Shown: positions 43,383 through 53,935 of the stretch, in pieces
Position numbering within the stretch: the stretch's first letter is position 1
Layout of the letters: the number at the start of each line of letters is the position of its first letter
Assembly: GCA_039621445.1 (NCBI GenBank)
Contig: CP154956.1
Location: 48,031,291-48,095,290, forward strand
Reading direction: 5' to 3'
Origin: Euglena gracilis
Taxonomy: Eukaryota > Euglenida > Euglenophyceae > Euglenales
Length of the DNA: 64,000 bases
Made by a program: the position numbers and the translations under genes
Notes under the pieces: generated by a model
Told to the model about the DNA's origin: nothing
Database searches by the model: none
Seen by the model: only the letters and a program-made list of their open reading frames with translations

Positions 43383-44930
43383 CAATGGCCAAAAGTTTTC
43401 AAAAGGCCTGAAATTTCAGTAAAGTGAAATTTGCACGGTTTTATTGCATTTGTCCATATTTTCATGAAATCTCAGAAAACTGAAATCTCAACAGTTTCAA
43501 AGCATTCGCGGTGATCGCGGACGGAAGGACTTCCTAATTGGGAACAAAGCTGGTGTGCTCTCCCCTTGAAATTCGTTGTTTTTCTTTGTCTGGGACTCAG
43601 AATCGAACTATTTGAAGGATAAGGAATATATTGATGCAGTATTTATTGAACGTTGAAGCAGGTATGCGCCCCTGAAGGTGACTTTTGAGTTAGTTGACTT
43701 TTGAGATTGTTCTCCTGGTCTTTTCTGATGCATCTAGACCACTTTCAAAAACTTGCCATTTTTTTCCAAAATACGCTCTGCTGAGTGACAATTTTGAGTG
43801 CCACCCTCTTGTGTGGCAGGTCTTCTATTGTGCGTTCTGTTTTTCCATCATTTTCTGGCGGTCCATGTGGTTTTCTGGTGGTGTTTTACATGAAGGAACT
43901 TTTGCTTCCATTTCACAGAGAACACTTGCTGCAGTTCTGTCTTTGACCTGTGTTTTGGGAGTGTTTTCACCTGTCATTGTGTGCTTTTAATTTTAGGACA
44001 TGTGGCTTCATTCTGGAATTTTGCCAGATTTGCCAATGTTCTTTTTTCCGTCCCATTTGTCCGTCATCCAGGTTGTGTTTCATGTGTGATTCTTCCACTC
44101 ACAGGTTCCACGTGTGGAATGTGAAGTTAGTGTGAAGTTTTAGTCAAAGAAGTTACAAAAGAAGAAGAAGACGTGAAGGTATTGGCAGCTCTTGTCAGGG
44201 TCCTGTGGTGTTTTCAGAAAAAACACAGGACTCTGTTGTTGTAAATTGCGCACTTTGTTTTTTGCTTTCTTTATTGGTTTTCTCTTTTGCTTGTGTTTCC
44301 AGCCTTTTTCTTCCTGAAATTTTAATCTGTCAAAAGGGTTTTCTTCTTGCAGCATGTTCTGAAAACTGGCACCCCCCCCCAGTATCAGGGCTGTACGGGA
44401 ATCCCCTCAACCTGGGGGGTTCCAACCCCCCCCCCCACCAGGGCTTTCCGTTTTCCTGGCGGCGCCAATTTTTAGTGCCGTGGTGAGCGATGGGTTTGCC
44501 CCCCCCCCCCCGTACAGCCCAGCCAGTGGATTTCTGTTGAAAAAACTTTTCGGAAGAAAAAGCTAGGATTTCAAGCTGGTGGCTTTGGGAAAGAAGATTG
44601 TAGTACCAAAGACCCCCTTTTTTGAACACGACGGCCTCCGCGGGACTGCGTCCTAACTGCGGACGCAAAATTTTCTTACATCCAGGAAAGCAAAAGCCGT
44701 TAGCCCTTACTCCTTTTAACCGATGTTTTAAAGGGCTAAAAAAGATACTCAGCCAGCGCAATGAAGCAGTTCATTTCCGCAGGAAGAAAATATTTACAGT
44801 CAATGAAAATCGAACTTTTCATGGTCCACGAAATTACTTACAAAAGCCGTGAAATTCCATGAAAATTACTTACGTGAAAGATTACGGCCTTTGCTACTTC
44901 AAGTTCACCGGGGGAAGGCTCTTTGGACAA
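43383..44930. mobile_element. 1.55-kb unidentified insertion in Gag
   Basis: TTAG at 43379-43382 and 44931-44934 flanks it. The ends CAATGGCCAAAAG and TTGTCCAAAGAG (inverse) are only weakly alike. Interior frames have no recognised domain. A C-run pair at 44370-44515 suggests a further small G/C element. Joining the flanks gives LSKLP-stop-LEALF, so the TAA lies within the duplicated target and predates the insertion. Confidence 0.6.
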
Positions 44931-45410
44931 TTAGGGAAGCTTGGAAAGTTGGGCTCGGAGCGAAATGTCATTTTCAACCTTCGGGTAAACTTGCATCAGA
45001 CGGGCGACAAATTCAGAAAATTCATCCACTTCTTCGGCAAGTCGTTCGACGACTCTCAAAACTTTGGGGGTTGAGGCGGCGATGGCCCAATCAAGTTGAA
45101 TGCTGTCGGGCTGGTGTTCCACTCCGGTGAGGCGCATCCATCTTGAAAATGAGCGAATCCAAAATTCTGCATCCGAACCATCAAACTTTGGTAATTCCAG
45201 TCCAGGCACACGAGACACAAGACCAGGCTTTCGTTCAGTGTCGGAGGTGTCAGCAGACTTTCTGGCGATCAGTTTTGGAGGTCGGGGGGCGAAGGGTGAC
45301 TGGGTAGTTGAGTGTTGTGAAACATGTGGGCTGCTTAATTCAAGTCCGGCGAGGCGGGCTTCAAGCTCAGCAATTTTCTGTGCAAACGACTCTTCACCAG
45401 CTTCAGACAT
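44931..45410 (-). pseudogene. Gag N-terminal part
   Basis: Starts MSEAGEESFAQKIAELEARL with a coiled-coil-like heptad, then GLELPKFDGSDAEFWIRSFS and WAIAASTPKVLRVVERLAEE, typical of gypsy Gag capsid. Cut at the Leu-Pro before the TTAG-flanked insertion. Confidence 0.75.
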
Positions 45411-46590
45411 TTTTTCCGTTTTGGTTCAATCACTTTCTGAGTTGCAGGGTTGATAAACAGGTTGGGCAAACGGTCGCTCAAAATCGAGGTTTTGTTGCAC
45501 TCAAAATCGGGTATTCTGCACTCAAAATCAGAATGGGCTGCACTCAAAATCAAGGACAGACTGCACTCAAAATCTGGAGGGCTGGCAGGTAGGAAATGCA
45601 AACAGACTTCGTTGAAACTGGGTATCAAATTGTCCAAACAAGTTGCACAACAAATTCAGAGTTGAGCAAACAAACAAGGTTGATAACCATGCCTGCAGAA
45701 CAAAACCTCCAAACAGACTTTGTAAAGTTTGGGTTGAAAAGTTCAGAAACAAACTGACAACCAACTTTGGTGCAAAGAACTTTGGCAAACAAGTTGGCAA
45801 ACAGACTTGCAGAAATTTGTCAACAATTCTGATCAAACAATCTGGCAGACAGACTTCCAAAACAGAATCACAAATCAGACTTGCCGACAATCTGTCAACC
45901 AACTGCTTGCCAAAACAGCTGTTGTCACTCAAAATCCTGGGGGTTGGCTGGTCAATGGGGGGATTTTGGCAAGCAGCTGGTCCAGGGGGGGCTGGTTGGC
46001 ACTCAAAATCCGTTTGTGTTGGTGTGGCAATCTTCCAAACAGACTTCCAACAATCAAACAGCAAACAATCAAACCAACAAACTTCAAGTTTTCTGTCAGA
46101 CAGACTTCCAAAGTGCAGAAACACAGTTTCAAACAAACAAACTTGCAAGAAACAAGGGCTTGGAGAGAGATGTTGTGAACAAATGTCCAAATTGAATTGT
46201 CACAATTTTGGCCTTGCAATTCAGAACTGCAGATTGAACAGTCCAAACAACCTTGCAAACAGAAGTGGTCAATGCAAATGCCAAAATCAATTTCAGAATC
46301 TGAATTCCAAAATCTCTCTCCAACAATCTTTCTGGGGGGGGTCGCAATGTAACACACTGTCGCTATGTACAACAGTGTAACAGTGAAGAACAGAAAACGT
46401 TCTACCTCCTCCGACGACTCTGCACCCAGAACTTGTTGTCCTCAAACTTGAAAACTTGAAAGATAAGGCCCCACTGGCCACAGCAAATGCAAAAACCAGC
46501 TCCACCCAAAACTGCTCTGCATGAGGTCGAGGTTGTCCAGCAGCTGGCAACCACCACAACTTGAAAGTACGTAAGATCGTAGTACTCCTG
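45411..46590 (-). promoter_or_regulatory. Gypsy 5' leader with GATTTTGAGTG repeats
   Basis: Long leader (about 1.2 kb) between the primer-binding site and Gag. On the minus strand GATTTTGAG(T/C)G occurs at least seven times (45472-45575, 45925, 46000), along with many AAGTCTGTTTG copies. Possible packaging or regulatory signals. No coding evidence. Confidence 0.5.
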
Positions 46591-46600
46591 CTGCTACCAA
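46586..46600 (-). promoter_or_regulatory. Primer-binding site
   Basis: Right after the 5' LTR end GTTACA, the minus strand reads T then TGGTAGCAGCAGGAG. TGGTAGCAG is complementary to the 3' end of many eukaryotic initiator-Met tRNAs. Confidence 0.65.
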
Positions 46601-46784
46601 TGTAACTTTTCTCCTTGAACTGGAACTTCTCCAAACAACTTGATAGTTCTAAACTTGAAATCTCCTACCTCTTGTTATATTCTTGTCCAAGGTAAAGCCA
46701 CAGGCAAAGCACGTAATGTGCACTGCCAAACACGATGAAGAACCACAGAACCAAAACTGTGAAGAGGAGGTGAGAGGAATGTAC
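46601..46784 (-). repeat. 5' LTR, downstream segment
   Basis: The part of the 5' LTR between the internal region and the non-LTR insertion. Its last 30 bp (46755-46784) are the target-site duplication. Confidence 0.85.
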
Positions 46785-47178
46785 GTGGTTCCCTCTATCG
46801 GAATATACGGTGGTGGGGCGAACCGAGTCCACCGACCAGTGGCACAGCCTACTGGATTTGAGTGTTCGGGGGAGAGGGAAGCTATGTACAGATGGGGAAA
46901 CCCCCATGGATAGTCAGAGGTTAATCAGGAGACACCGGGGCTTTAGTAGCCCGTGGGAAATGGGGTGGATGGGAGACCATGTCGATGATCGAAGAGAGAG
47001 TCGAGGATCAGGTGGCGTCGTTGGGGTGCGCGCGGGGTGCAGTCTTTGGCAGCGGGGCGGGGAGGAGCGGCCATGGTGCATGCTCGGGTGCGGCCTTTGC
47101 TGCCGCAGCCCTGATGCTCTTGACGAGCTGTCGTGCATCGTGACCCATCTGGTGATTGATCGACGCGGCTGAGTGGTT

Positions 47179-48138
47179 TTAGCGTAGGAGGTGCTTTGGG
47201 CGCAGCATTTGCACAATCTGCCGGAAGAGGGCAAGCGCCAGAAGCTGGTAGCTTTCAGCCTGCCGCGTAGAACGGACATCTCCATGGTCCCACGAGGTTG
47301 TGCGTTTGATTATTCTGGTCAGCAGCTTCGCGCTTTCTGGTCCAAGGCCGCCCCACGTGCCCATTGCCAAGGTGGCGAAAGACCATCCTCCGTTTCGGCA
47401 GGGAGTGTCATACTTGGTGTGCTTGGCAGCCTCCTTCCTTTTCAGGAAGGTCCTCCAGCGCTCCCGCGTTGCCAGCCTTTCGGCGGCCTGCCAGCCATGA
47501 GCGACTGTGATGTCGACTGCCGTGGGCTTACCGTCCTGCCAGGTAGCCAAAAGCAAGTCAGCCGGCCTGAGCGAGCTGTCGGGTTGGTTAGGCACCGGGA
47601 CCTCGCGTTGCACGCTTTGACCGTTCGTTGACAAGATGTTGAAGAGGGCGTCTTGAACGGCGTTGTGACGGTTCGCGAAGTTGTTACGGATGCAGCACAG
47701 ATCGTGGTCTCCATGAACATCCACCGGGGCCTGACAGCCAGCACAGATAGTCGGTGTGACCGCTAGTGGCAAACCCAGCCACCATTTCAGTCCCAGCCGG
47801 TAGTCCGCCGGGTCGATGACGGTGTGTATCGCTTCGTGGGGAGGTACTGCCATCCACCCATGCCCCACGCCGTTGACCTGCTCCAGGAGCCGCGCTTGGT
47901 CGCGAGGTGCTGACCTGTCCACCAAAGCGTCCACGATGGCCTTGGCAGACTCCTTTTGCCACCAGCGTTGGGAAGTGTCGTTTCCTGAGGCGCAGGCGAA
48001 GGCGGTGGGGTTTGCTAGGCGACTGCTTTCTGGGTGACGGTTTCCAAGGGTGGAACATAGGTCGTGGGCGGCCTGCTGGCAGGTACGGTCGTCTGGGGGT
48101 GGCGGCGTAGTCTGGGCATGCCACCTTCTTGTGGCCAT
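47179..48138 (-). pseudogene. C-terminal part: CCHC finger and restriction-like endonuclease
   Basis: Continues the RT frame after a frame change near 48130. CAGCQAPVDVHGDHDLC (47697-47748) is the cysteine-histidine finger, RHNAVQDAL follows, then RPADLLLATW and AVDITVAHG (about 47500-47570). The latter match the PD-(D/E)xK-like nuclease core, with the catalytic acids expected in RPAD and VDIT. The domain nicks target DNA for target-primed reverse transcription. Stop at 47179. Confidence 0.75.
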
Positions 48139-49110
48139 GCGTGTAGAACTGGCATAGAGCTGCGGTGCGGGCGGCGCTCTGGTGGGATGCCGGAATGCGT
48201 AAGCCGCAGCCGCCCACTGAAAGCGGTAGCGCTGCTTGTAGCCGCTGGTCTGCGTTTAGGGCCTGCCCCAGTATGTCTTCAAACGCGTTGAAGATGGTCT
48301 CCCCACAACGTGAAACTTCGTTTTGCGCTTGATACGAATCCGACGCTCGCAGGAGGTGGTTTACGCGGCAACCGTCTAGGCAGTACCGGAGGAGATGGTG
48401 AGCCAGCTGGGGATCGGTGACGGAGGTGACGAGGTCAGCAGCTTGTTCGATCTTTTCAGTTGCCTCCGCCCAGGTGGCGACGGTGTGGTCTGAAGTGGTG
48501 GGGAAGTCGACTGGGCAGCCCAGGACCGTGATTCCAGACCCCTCGGTCCAGGGCACAGTTTTCAGGTGTTCCCGGTCAGGGAGGCCGGCTGCTGCTGGTC
48601 CCCACAGGACGCATTTTGCCAGATTCAGTTGTATCCCAGTCCGACTGCTCTCGTTGCGGAGGTAGTCAAGGCACTTCTGAAGGACCGTGGGCTCTCCGAC
48701 CAGGATGCCGTCGTCCAAGTACCAACAGGACCACAGCAGCTCCGCCTGGGTACTGATGGCTTCCGCAACGGACTGCAGGCCAACAGCGAAGCCGATCGGC
48801 CCCAGGGGGCACCCTTGATGTGTGCCTCTGGTGGATGGCAACGTGCGGCCGTCACTGAAAAGGGGGGCCGGCTGTCCGTACGCGAACCGCAGGTAGTTAA
48901 AGAGCGCGGGTGCGCGGGTTTCGGCCTCACGGAGTAGCACTCCTCTGTCGAGGGTGTTGAAGGCGTTCTTGAAGTCCACCTGCAAGACCGCCCAATTCCC
49001 TTGAGGGCTCAGCTTTCTGATGAGGCTCTGAGTTGCGAGGGAGACGGCTTCGGCTGCGTTGGATACTCCCACCCCCACTTGCAGGGGACTCAGCTTGCTC
49101 ACTTATCCTT
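48130..49110 (-). pseudogene. Reverse transcriptase core of the non-LTR element
   Basis: No ATG start: the frame continues that of the upstream ORF after a one-base change near 49105. Motifs: LQVDFKNAFNTLDR (first Asp), TRGTHQGCPLGPIGF, CWYLDDGILVG (catalytic YLDD at about 48710-48721), then a thumb-like helical region to about 48135. Confidence 0.85.
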
Positions 49111-50193
49111 GGCGGCGGTACCGGTATGGAGCAAAGCCTTGCCCACCAAGCGGCGAATGGTGTCACCGACCGCAATAGGTCGTACGCCATCATCCTTCTT
49201 CCTCAGCGGAGTCAGGTTGGCGGCACACCACCACGGCGCGTGGTCGGTGGGGAGCTGGCCGTCCACCCACGACGCCGTGAGTTTACCCAGCGCGGTGAGC
49301 AGGCGGGCTCCTTGACCTGGCCGACGAACCGCATCTTGGAGATGGCAAGGGCGTAGTCCCGACGGCCCGGGGGACGAAGTTCTGGGGAAGCGGAGAATGG
49401 CTTCCCGGAGGAGCTCCTCCCACCTCACTTGTTGGCCATCAGGGAAAGGGGGTACCCGCCGTGGGACGGTGTCCAGGTTCACCGGCTTGCCTTCGGGATG
49501 TAAAGCTTGCAGCTGGGCCCACACCGCTGGGTCGCTGGCACGATGGGTTCCTTCGGACAGGAGCACTTGAAGGGCCTTAGCCGGTGCCCCCTCCCCGACC
49601 AAGGTGCGTGCTCGCCGAAGCGTGGCTTCGGGGATGGCAGCTGGTACGGTGCGGGCCTTCTTCGCTGCCCGGGTCTCCACGGCCACAGGGGGCAATTTGG
49701 TGGCGTTGCGCAGTTCATTCCAAAGAGCGTTGTAATTGCCCTGCCTGAACAACTTGACCCGCCGCGTGATGGCGGAGGAGATGTCTTCCTGCGCCTCTCT
49801 CCCCGCGCTAGGCACCGTGCGGAGGACCAGCTTGGGGAATGCCAGCACCGCGAAGAGGGTGTCTGTTGTCGGTCTGGCGACGTACTCAAGGATGGTGTCG
49901 CACAGGGTTTCAGACACGTCGCGTTGGTTTCCAGCGGGCACGTGGAGGACCGTCTTTGCCCGGCAGAGAAGGATATCCTGCATGCCAGTTGGAGCTGCGG
50001 GGACGATGATGCGCGGAAGAGCGGCGTGTCGCAAGTCGCTGTTGTTGCCATTTGGGTCAACGACCATGGCAGCCGGGGTGTCGTCGGTGGGGTGGGCGAG
50101 GTCAATGGCGCTATCAGTGGATGTGTCGGCCCGCGTCGTCGGGGGTGCAGCTGGGCGCTTTCGCCCCCCCGCCGGTGCCTGTTTTCCTGAAGG

Positions 50194-50220
50194 GGGACCG
50201 GGGTTACTCTCGATATCCCC
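50194..50220 (-). other. 2A-like ribosome-skipping motif GDIESNPGP
   Basis: Encodes D-I-E-S-N-P-G-P in the frame of the long ORF, matching the D(V/I)ExNPGP consensus, with a leucine-rich lead (SLLSC). Known 2A-like sequences in other non-LTR elements cause release between Gly and the last Pro. Confidence 0.8.
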
Positions 50221-50559
50221 GCAGGACAAGAGACTGCCACGTCCGGTTTTGTTTGGTTTGCCTGGTGCCTTTGGAGCATGTGCGTAGGAGCGCTCAGACG
50301 TCCACGCCGGCCCCCGTAGCACGTGAATCTCGCCGCAGGTCAGCAAGCTGCCCCTGCAAGCCAGCTCTGTGCAGGAGGAACATCGCTCCGGTAGGGAGGT
50401 TTGGCAGAGTGACCCGGACGGCCGTATTTTGATGGTGGGGCGCCCGGAGTGAGACGGGGGCTGAAGTAGAGAGCAGATCTGCCATAGGGTGACCGCATGA
50501 ACGTCTTGACAAATGCCGGCCCTGCAGGCTCCACCGCAGCGGTGTGAGCATATGTTCGG

Positions 50560-51325
50560 ACTCGGCGACCTCAAAAACCCCCCTGAGGGGCCTCTCAATT
50601 GGCTCTGCCAGGTCGTTTTTGCAAAGAAATTGTAATGGCCGGCGCCGGGCGGCAGTGGTTCCCGTACTCCACGAAACGGGAAAATTTGGCATGGCCGTAC
50701 CCGGCCTCCCGCCGTATTTCGGCAGGACGAGGACCGTTTTTTCGGGTTCGCGGACCTCGAAAACCCCCCTTTTGTGCGTCTGAGAAGGCTCCGCCGGGTC
50801 GTCATTCCGAAGAAACTGTGATGGCCGCTGCCAAGGTGCAGTGGTTCCCGTGTGTCACGGGACCGGAGGACCCAACCAGACCGTTTCCGGCGTCCCGCCA
50901 CATTTCGGCGGGACGAGGACCGCTTTTTTGGGTTCGCCGACCTCGAAAACCCCCCTTGCGGCAATCCGAGCAGGCTCCGCCTGGCTGTCATCATGAAGAA
51001 ACTATGATGGCCGTTGCCCGGTGGCAGTGGTTCCCGTGTGCCAAGGGACCTGAAGATTCGGCCTGGCCGTTTCCGGCCTCCCGCCGCATTTTGGCAAGAC
51101 GAGGACCGCCTTGTCGGGTCCGCCGACCTCGAAAACCCCCCTTGTGGGAAACTGAGCAAGCGCCCCCGCTTCGGCATTGTGATGAAACTAAGATGGTCGC
51201 TGTTTGGCGGCAGTGGTTCCTCTGTGCCATGGGGCCTGAGGATTCGGCCGGGCCGTTTCCAGCCTCCCGCCACATTTCGGGGGGCCCGGGTCCGCTTTTT
51301 CGGCTCCGAGGCCCTCGATAACACC
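50560..51325. repeat. 185-bp tandem repeats in the non-LTR 5' region
   Basis: About four units, each with GACCTCGAAAACCCCCCTT (50753, 50939, 51124 and a variant at 50567), GGCAGTGGTTCCCGT and CCTCCCGCC-CATTTCGG. Resembles promoter monomers of some non-LTR elements. Confidence 0.8.
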
Positions 51326-51814
51326 CATGTGGGGCAGCGCAGTGGTCTGTGCCGAGTCCTCATGGTGAAGCCGTTTGGGAGGAGTCCTTGCCGTCCGCCA
51401 CGGAACTGGGTTGTTCGTCCCTGCCGTTTTCGACCTCCTCCCGTTGCGCTCCCATGCGGCAAGCGTTTGTGGCAGAGGGGTTGGCAGGAATGTGCAATCT
51501 GTGGGCAGTTGGGTCCACCACTGTTGCTCCCAATGACTTCGTTGCAAACTCCAGGGTCCTGTGTTTGGAGTTTCCCCCGGTGTCTCATTGGGAGTGGCAC
51601 CCTCTGCAGCTTTGGGGGAAAGCAAAAGGCCAAGCACAGGGTTTTTGGGCAGAATGTCTCACCAAACTTTTTAATGTTTTTGCTGTAATCTGTAGGGTCC
51701 ACTGCTGTGGTTTTCTCCTGGGGTCGAGCTTTTGGGAAAACCTTCTGCGGCATTTTGGGAAAGCACAAAGCCAATCCCAAGATTTGGGAGCAAAATGTCT
51801 GCAAATTGGGTCCA

Positions 51815-52135
51815 CGAATCTTGATCGAGATCTCGTTGTGCTGCTGGGGCTGGCTCTCCAAGGGCTTGGGTCCACCAATCTTGATCGAGATGTCGATGTG
51901 CTGCTGCTGTTGTGGCTTCTCCTGGGGCTGGCTCTCCCAGGGCTTGGGTTCACCAATCTTGTTCCAGATGTCGATGTGTTGCTGCTGTTGCTGCTTCTCC
52001 TGGGGCTGGCTCTCCCAGGGTTTGGGCCACCAGTCTTGATCAAGATGTCGATGTGCTGCTGCTGTTGCTGCCTCTCCTGGGGCTGGGTCTCCCAGGGCTT
52101 GGGCCACCGATGTCGATGTCGATGTGCTGCTGCTG
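51815..52135. repeat. 63-66-bp tandem repeats with CTG-rich part
   Basis: Four to five units of CTCCTGGGGCTGGCTCTCCC, AGGGCTTGGG and GATGTCGATGTGCTGCTGCTG-type sequence. In the minus frame they encode PWESQPQEKQQQQQHID-like repeats. Confidence 0.85.
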
Positions 52136-52432
52136 GGTGGCTGAATCTCACCCTTCTTCTCCTGGGGCTGAGTCTCCCAGGGCGTCATAGATGTCGTTGT
52201 GGACTCCAGGGGCTGTTGTAAACCCCCGGGTCGGTGAGGTTGTCGCTGCAAATGACCTCTCACAGTAGTCGGTCAAATCCACACTTCGAACCTTGGGGTA
52301 AATTGCTGCACGCAGTTGTCCTTCTGAACTTCAGACCCCACTCGGGGCTTTCAGGCCATGAGCACGTGTGGAGACGAAAAAAAAAGACACTCAGAAAGTG
52401 TGAACTGTGAAGAGGAGGTGAGAGGAATGTAC

Positions 52433-52576
52433 AATTACAGTAGCGAAACTGTCCGCGAAGCAGTTGATAGTGAAATCCTCAGCAGGAGGGAGCTGCCAAG
52501 GAGGAGACATCGCAAAGCGACGCCTGGGTAAGGGAAAAGTGATCTGTCCACTGGTAAATCAGGCTACGGCGTTACA
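52433..52576 (-). repeat. 5' LTR, upstream segment
   Basis: Starts TGTAACGCCG on the minus strand at 52576 and continues to the non-LTR insertion point. One visible base difference from the 3' LTR (AGCAGGAGGG versus AGCAGCAGGG). Confidence 0.85.
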
Positions 52577-53233
52577 CCTCCCTTCACCTGTCCCAACCAC
52601 CTTTCCACTGGGACCCCAACAATAAGGGGGGGGGGACAATAAGGGGGAACGGCAGGGACAATAAGACAGGGGGCAGCGAAAAACCTGGCAAAAAAATTTG
52701 GACCAAATAAATTTGGACCAAAGCAAAAAAAAAAAATGCTCCTCCATGCGCATGCAGGGGTTGGAGCCCCCCCCGCCTATGTCAAAATTTTGCACAAAAA
52801 GGCTTAACATAGAAGGGGTTCTGTTATTTGAGGGGGGGAAGAGGGCAGAAGGCAAGAGCAGCACTGGGGCGCAAGGGTGTGGACCCACCCACGGAACCAC
52901 ACCAACCACACAAGGTGAGTGTATGTCCCTACATCGCTGGAATTACACCAGAGTTACTCACCCGGCCAGGGGGAGCAACAAAAGAGGACTGGTGCAAGGG
53001 ATCCCTGGCCACTCACCACACAGCAAACTCGGCCAGAAGCGAAGAAGGCGCCGGCCATAAACAGACAATAAGCCCTGGTGCAACTAAGGGGGGGGGGGGT
53101 GCGGGGGGGGGGGGGGCGGAGCCCCCCCCCCCCCGCCTATGCCAAAGTGAGCCACAAAAACAACATAGCCCCCGAATATGTTGCCAACATAGAAGGGATT
53201 TTGTTATTTGAGGCTCGGATGGGGGTGGAGGGG
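52577..53233. other. Mixed repeat fragments right of the LTR element
   Basis: GGGACAATAAGGGGG modules (52620-52670) belong to the C-run families. One unit of the X tandem array (53085-53215) precedes the TTGAGG element. No gene. Confidence 0.5.
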
Positions 53234-53681
53234 CAAGGCTGGATTGAGGTTGAGGTATTGAGGTTGAGGTTGAGGTTGAGGTTGAGGCTTTCCAACCTCC
53301 ATCTTTCCTCAATGTCACCTTAATGCCAAAATACAAAGGAAAACGACTCAACAACAAAGAGATTTGAAAGAAGTTTTTCAAAGAGAGGCAAACTGCCTGG
53401 ATTTTTTCAATAATTGGGCATTTGGTCACTTATCTGCAGTTTTAATTCACCAACCCCCAACAATTTTCTTGTCTCCACCCACGTATGTTGTAAATTGACA
53501 AAAAGCTGCCAAACTTTGCGAGGGTTTTTTCAAGGGGAGATGGTCCCATTAAAGCTTTTTGTGAGGTCAACTATTTGAATTTTGGACATTGAGGTGACAT
53601 TGAGGTTGAGGTTGAGGTTGAGGTTGCCGACATTGAGGTTGAACTTTTTTTTTGAAATCCTCAACCTCAATCCCACCCTGG
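53234..53681. mobile_element. TTGAGG-bordered element, uninterrupted copy
   Basis: 448 bp with ends CAAGGCTGGATTGAGG and the inverse CCTCAATCCCACCCTGG, each followed by TTGAGG hexamer runs. It interrupts X-family sequence at GGTGGAGGGG, whose continuous form (GGGTGGAGGGGGAGTTTT) is seen near 55210. Non-coding. It provides the empty site for the recombinase-like element at 56174-57681. Confidence 0.7.
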
Positions 53682-53689
53682 GAGGGGGA

Positions 53690-53935
53690 GTTTTTTGCCC
53701 TTCGTAATGCAGAATGCTTGCATTTCTAAAGGATTTTCATGTAATCTCTATTTCATCATGTGTTTTTTGCCCCTCCGGACCCCCATCAAGGGCCCACCGA
53801 CCGCCACCGACCAAATATTTCCATCTGAGGGTGTTTATGTTGGTGTAAGGCACTTATTTGGACCCATCTGCACCATTTCCGGGTGATTTGGGCCCGCCAC
53901 AGACCATGACCACCGACTAGCCACCGACCGGGGGG
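53690..53935. repeat. X-element fragment
   Basis: Matches the unique interior of X (TGCAGAATGCTTGCATTTCT, CACCGACTAGCCACCGAC). A further fragment with array units is at 54960-55620. Confidence 0.65.

Larger units (their letters stand above)
49099..52263 (-). pseudogene. Long 5' ORF: repeats, 2A-like motif, N-terminal RT part
   Basis: 1054 codons on the minus strand. Codons 1 to about 600 coincide with nucleotide tandem repeats and may be open leader rather than protein. At codons about 680-690 a canonical 2A-type motif (LLSCGDIESNPGPP, 50190-50233) is seen. A degenerate relative (LLTCGEIHVLRGPAW, 50300-50350) precedes it. Downstream is a conserved N-terminal extension, then RT motifs FPRTSSPGPSGLRPCHLQDA and NLTPLRKKDDGVRPIAVGD. 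A ribosomal skip at the 2A-like site would release the upstream part from the RT protein. Truncated by TGA at 49099. Confidence 0.7.
46785..52402 (-). mobile_element. Non-LTR retrotransposon with restriction-like endonuclease
   Basis: A 5.6-kb insertion in the 5' LTR, flanked by an identical 30-bp duplication (46755-46784 and 52403-52432) that is single in the intact 3' LTR. Minus strand. 5' region with tandem repeats, one long ORF with a 2A-like motif, RT, then a CCHC finger and a restriction-like endonuclease at the C-terminus. No poly-A at the 3' end. RLE position after RT is shared with R2/R4/NeSL-type elements. Two frame changes make this copy inactive. Confidence 0.85.
31785..52576 (-). 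mobile_element. Ty3/gypsy chromovirus-type LTR retrotransposon, heavily nested
   Basis: Minus-strand element with LTRs at both ends (31785-32119 downstream; 46601-46784 plus 52433-52576 upstream, split). The LTRs begin TGTAACGCCG and the 5' LTR ends GTTACA. A primer-binding site follows the 5' LTR and a polypurine tract precedes the 3' LTR. Domain order is Gag, zinc knuckle, protease, methyltransferase-like domain, RT, RNase H, integrase, chromodomain, which is Ty3/gypsy order. At least seven insertions interrupt it. The LTRs are almost identical over their shared inner part, suggesting a fairly recent insertion, but Gag-Pol carries stops and frame changes. No host TSD is evident (TTGAT versus CCTCC). 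Confidence 0.85.

Noticed and set aside
51349-52221. Plus-strand open frames opposite the non-LTR ORF
   Set aside because: Antisense shadows of the repeat-rich minus-strand ORF with no domain.
31785-52576. Host target-site duplication for the gypsy element
   Set aside because: TTGAT and CCTCC flanks do not match and the outer 3' LTR end is altered, so no TSD is claimed.
53234-53290. TTGAGG repeats as telomeric sequence
   Set aside because: Short internal blocks at the ends of a dispersed element, not terminal arrays.
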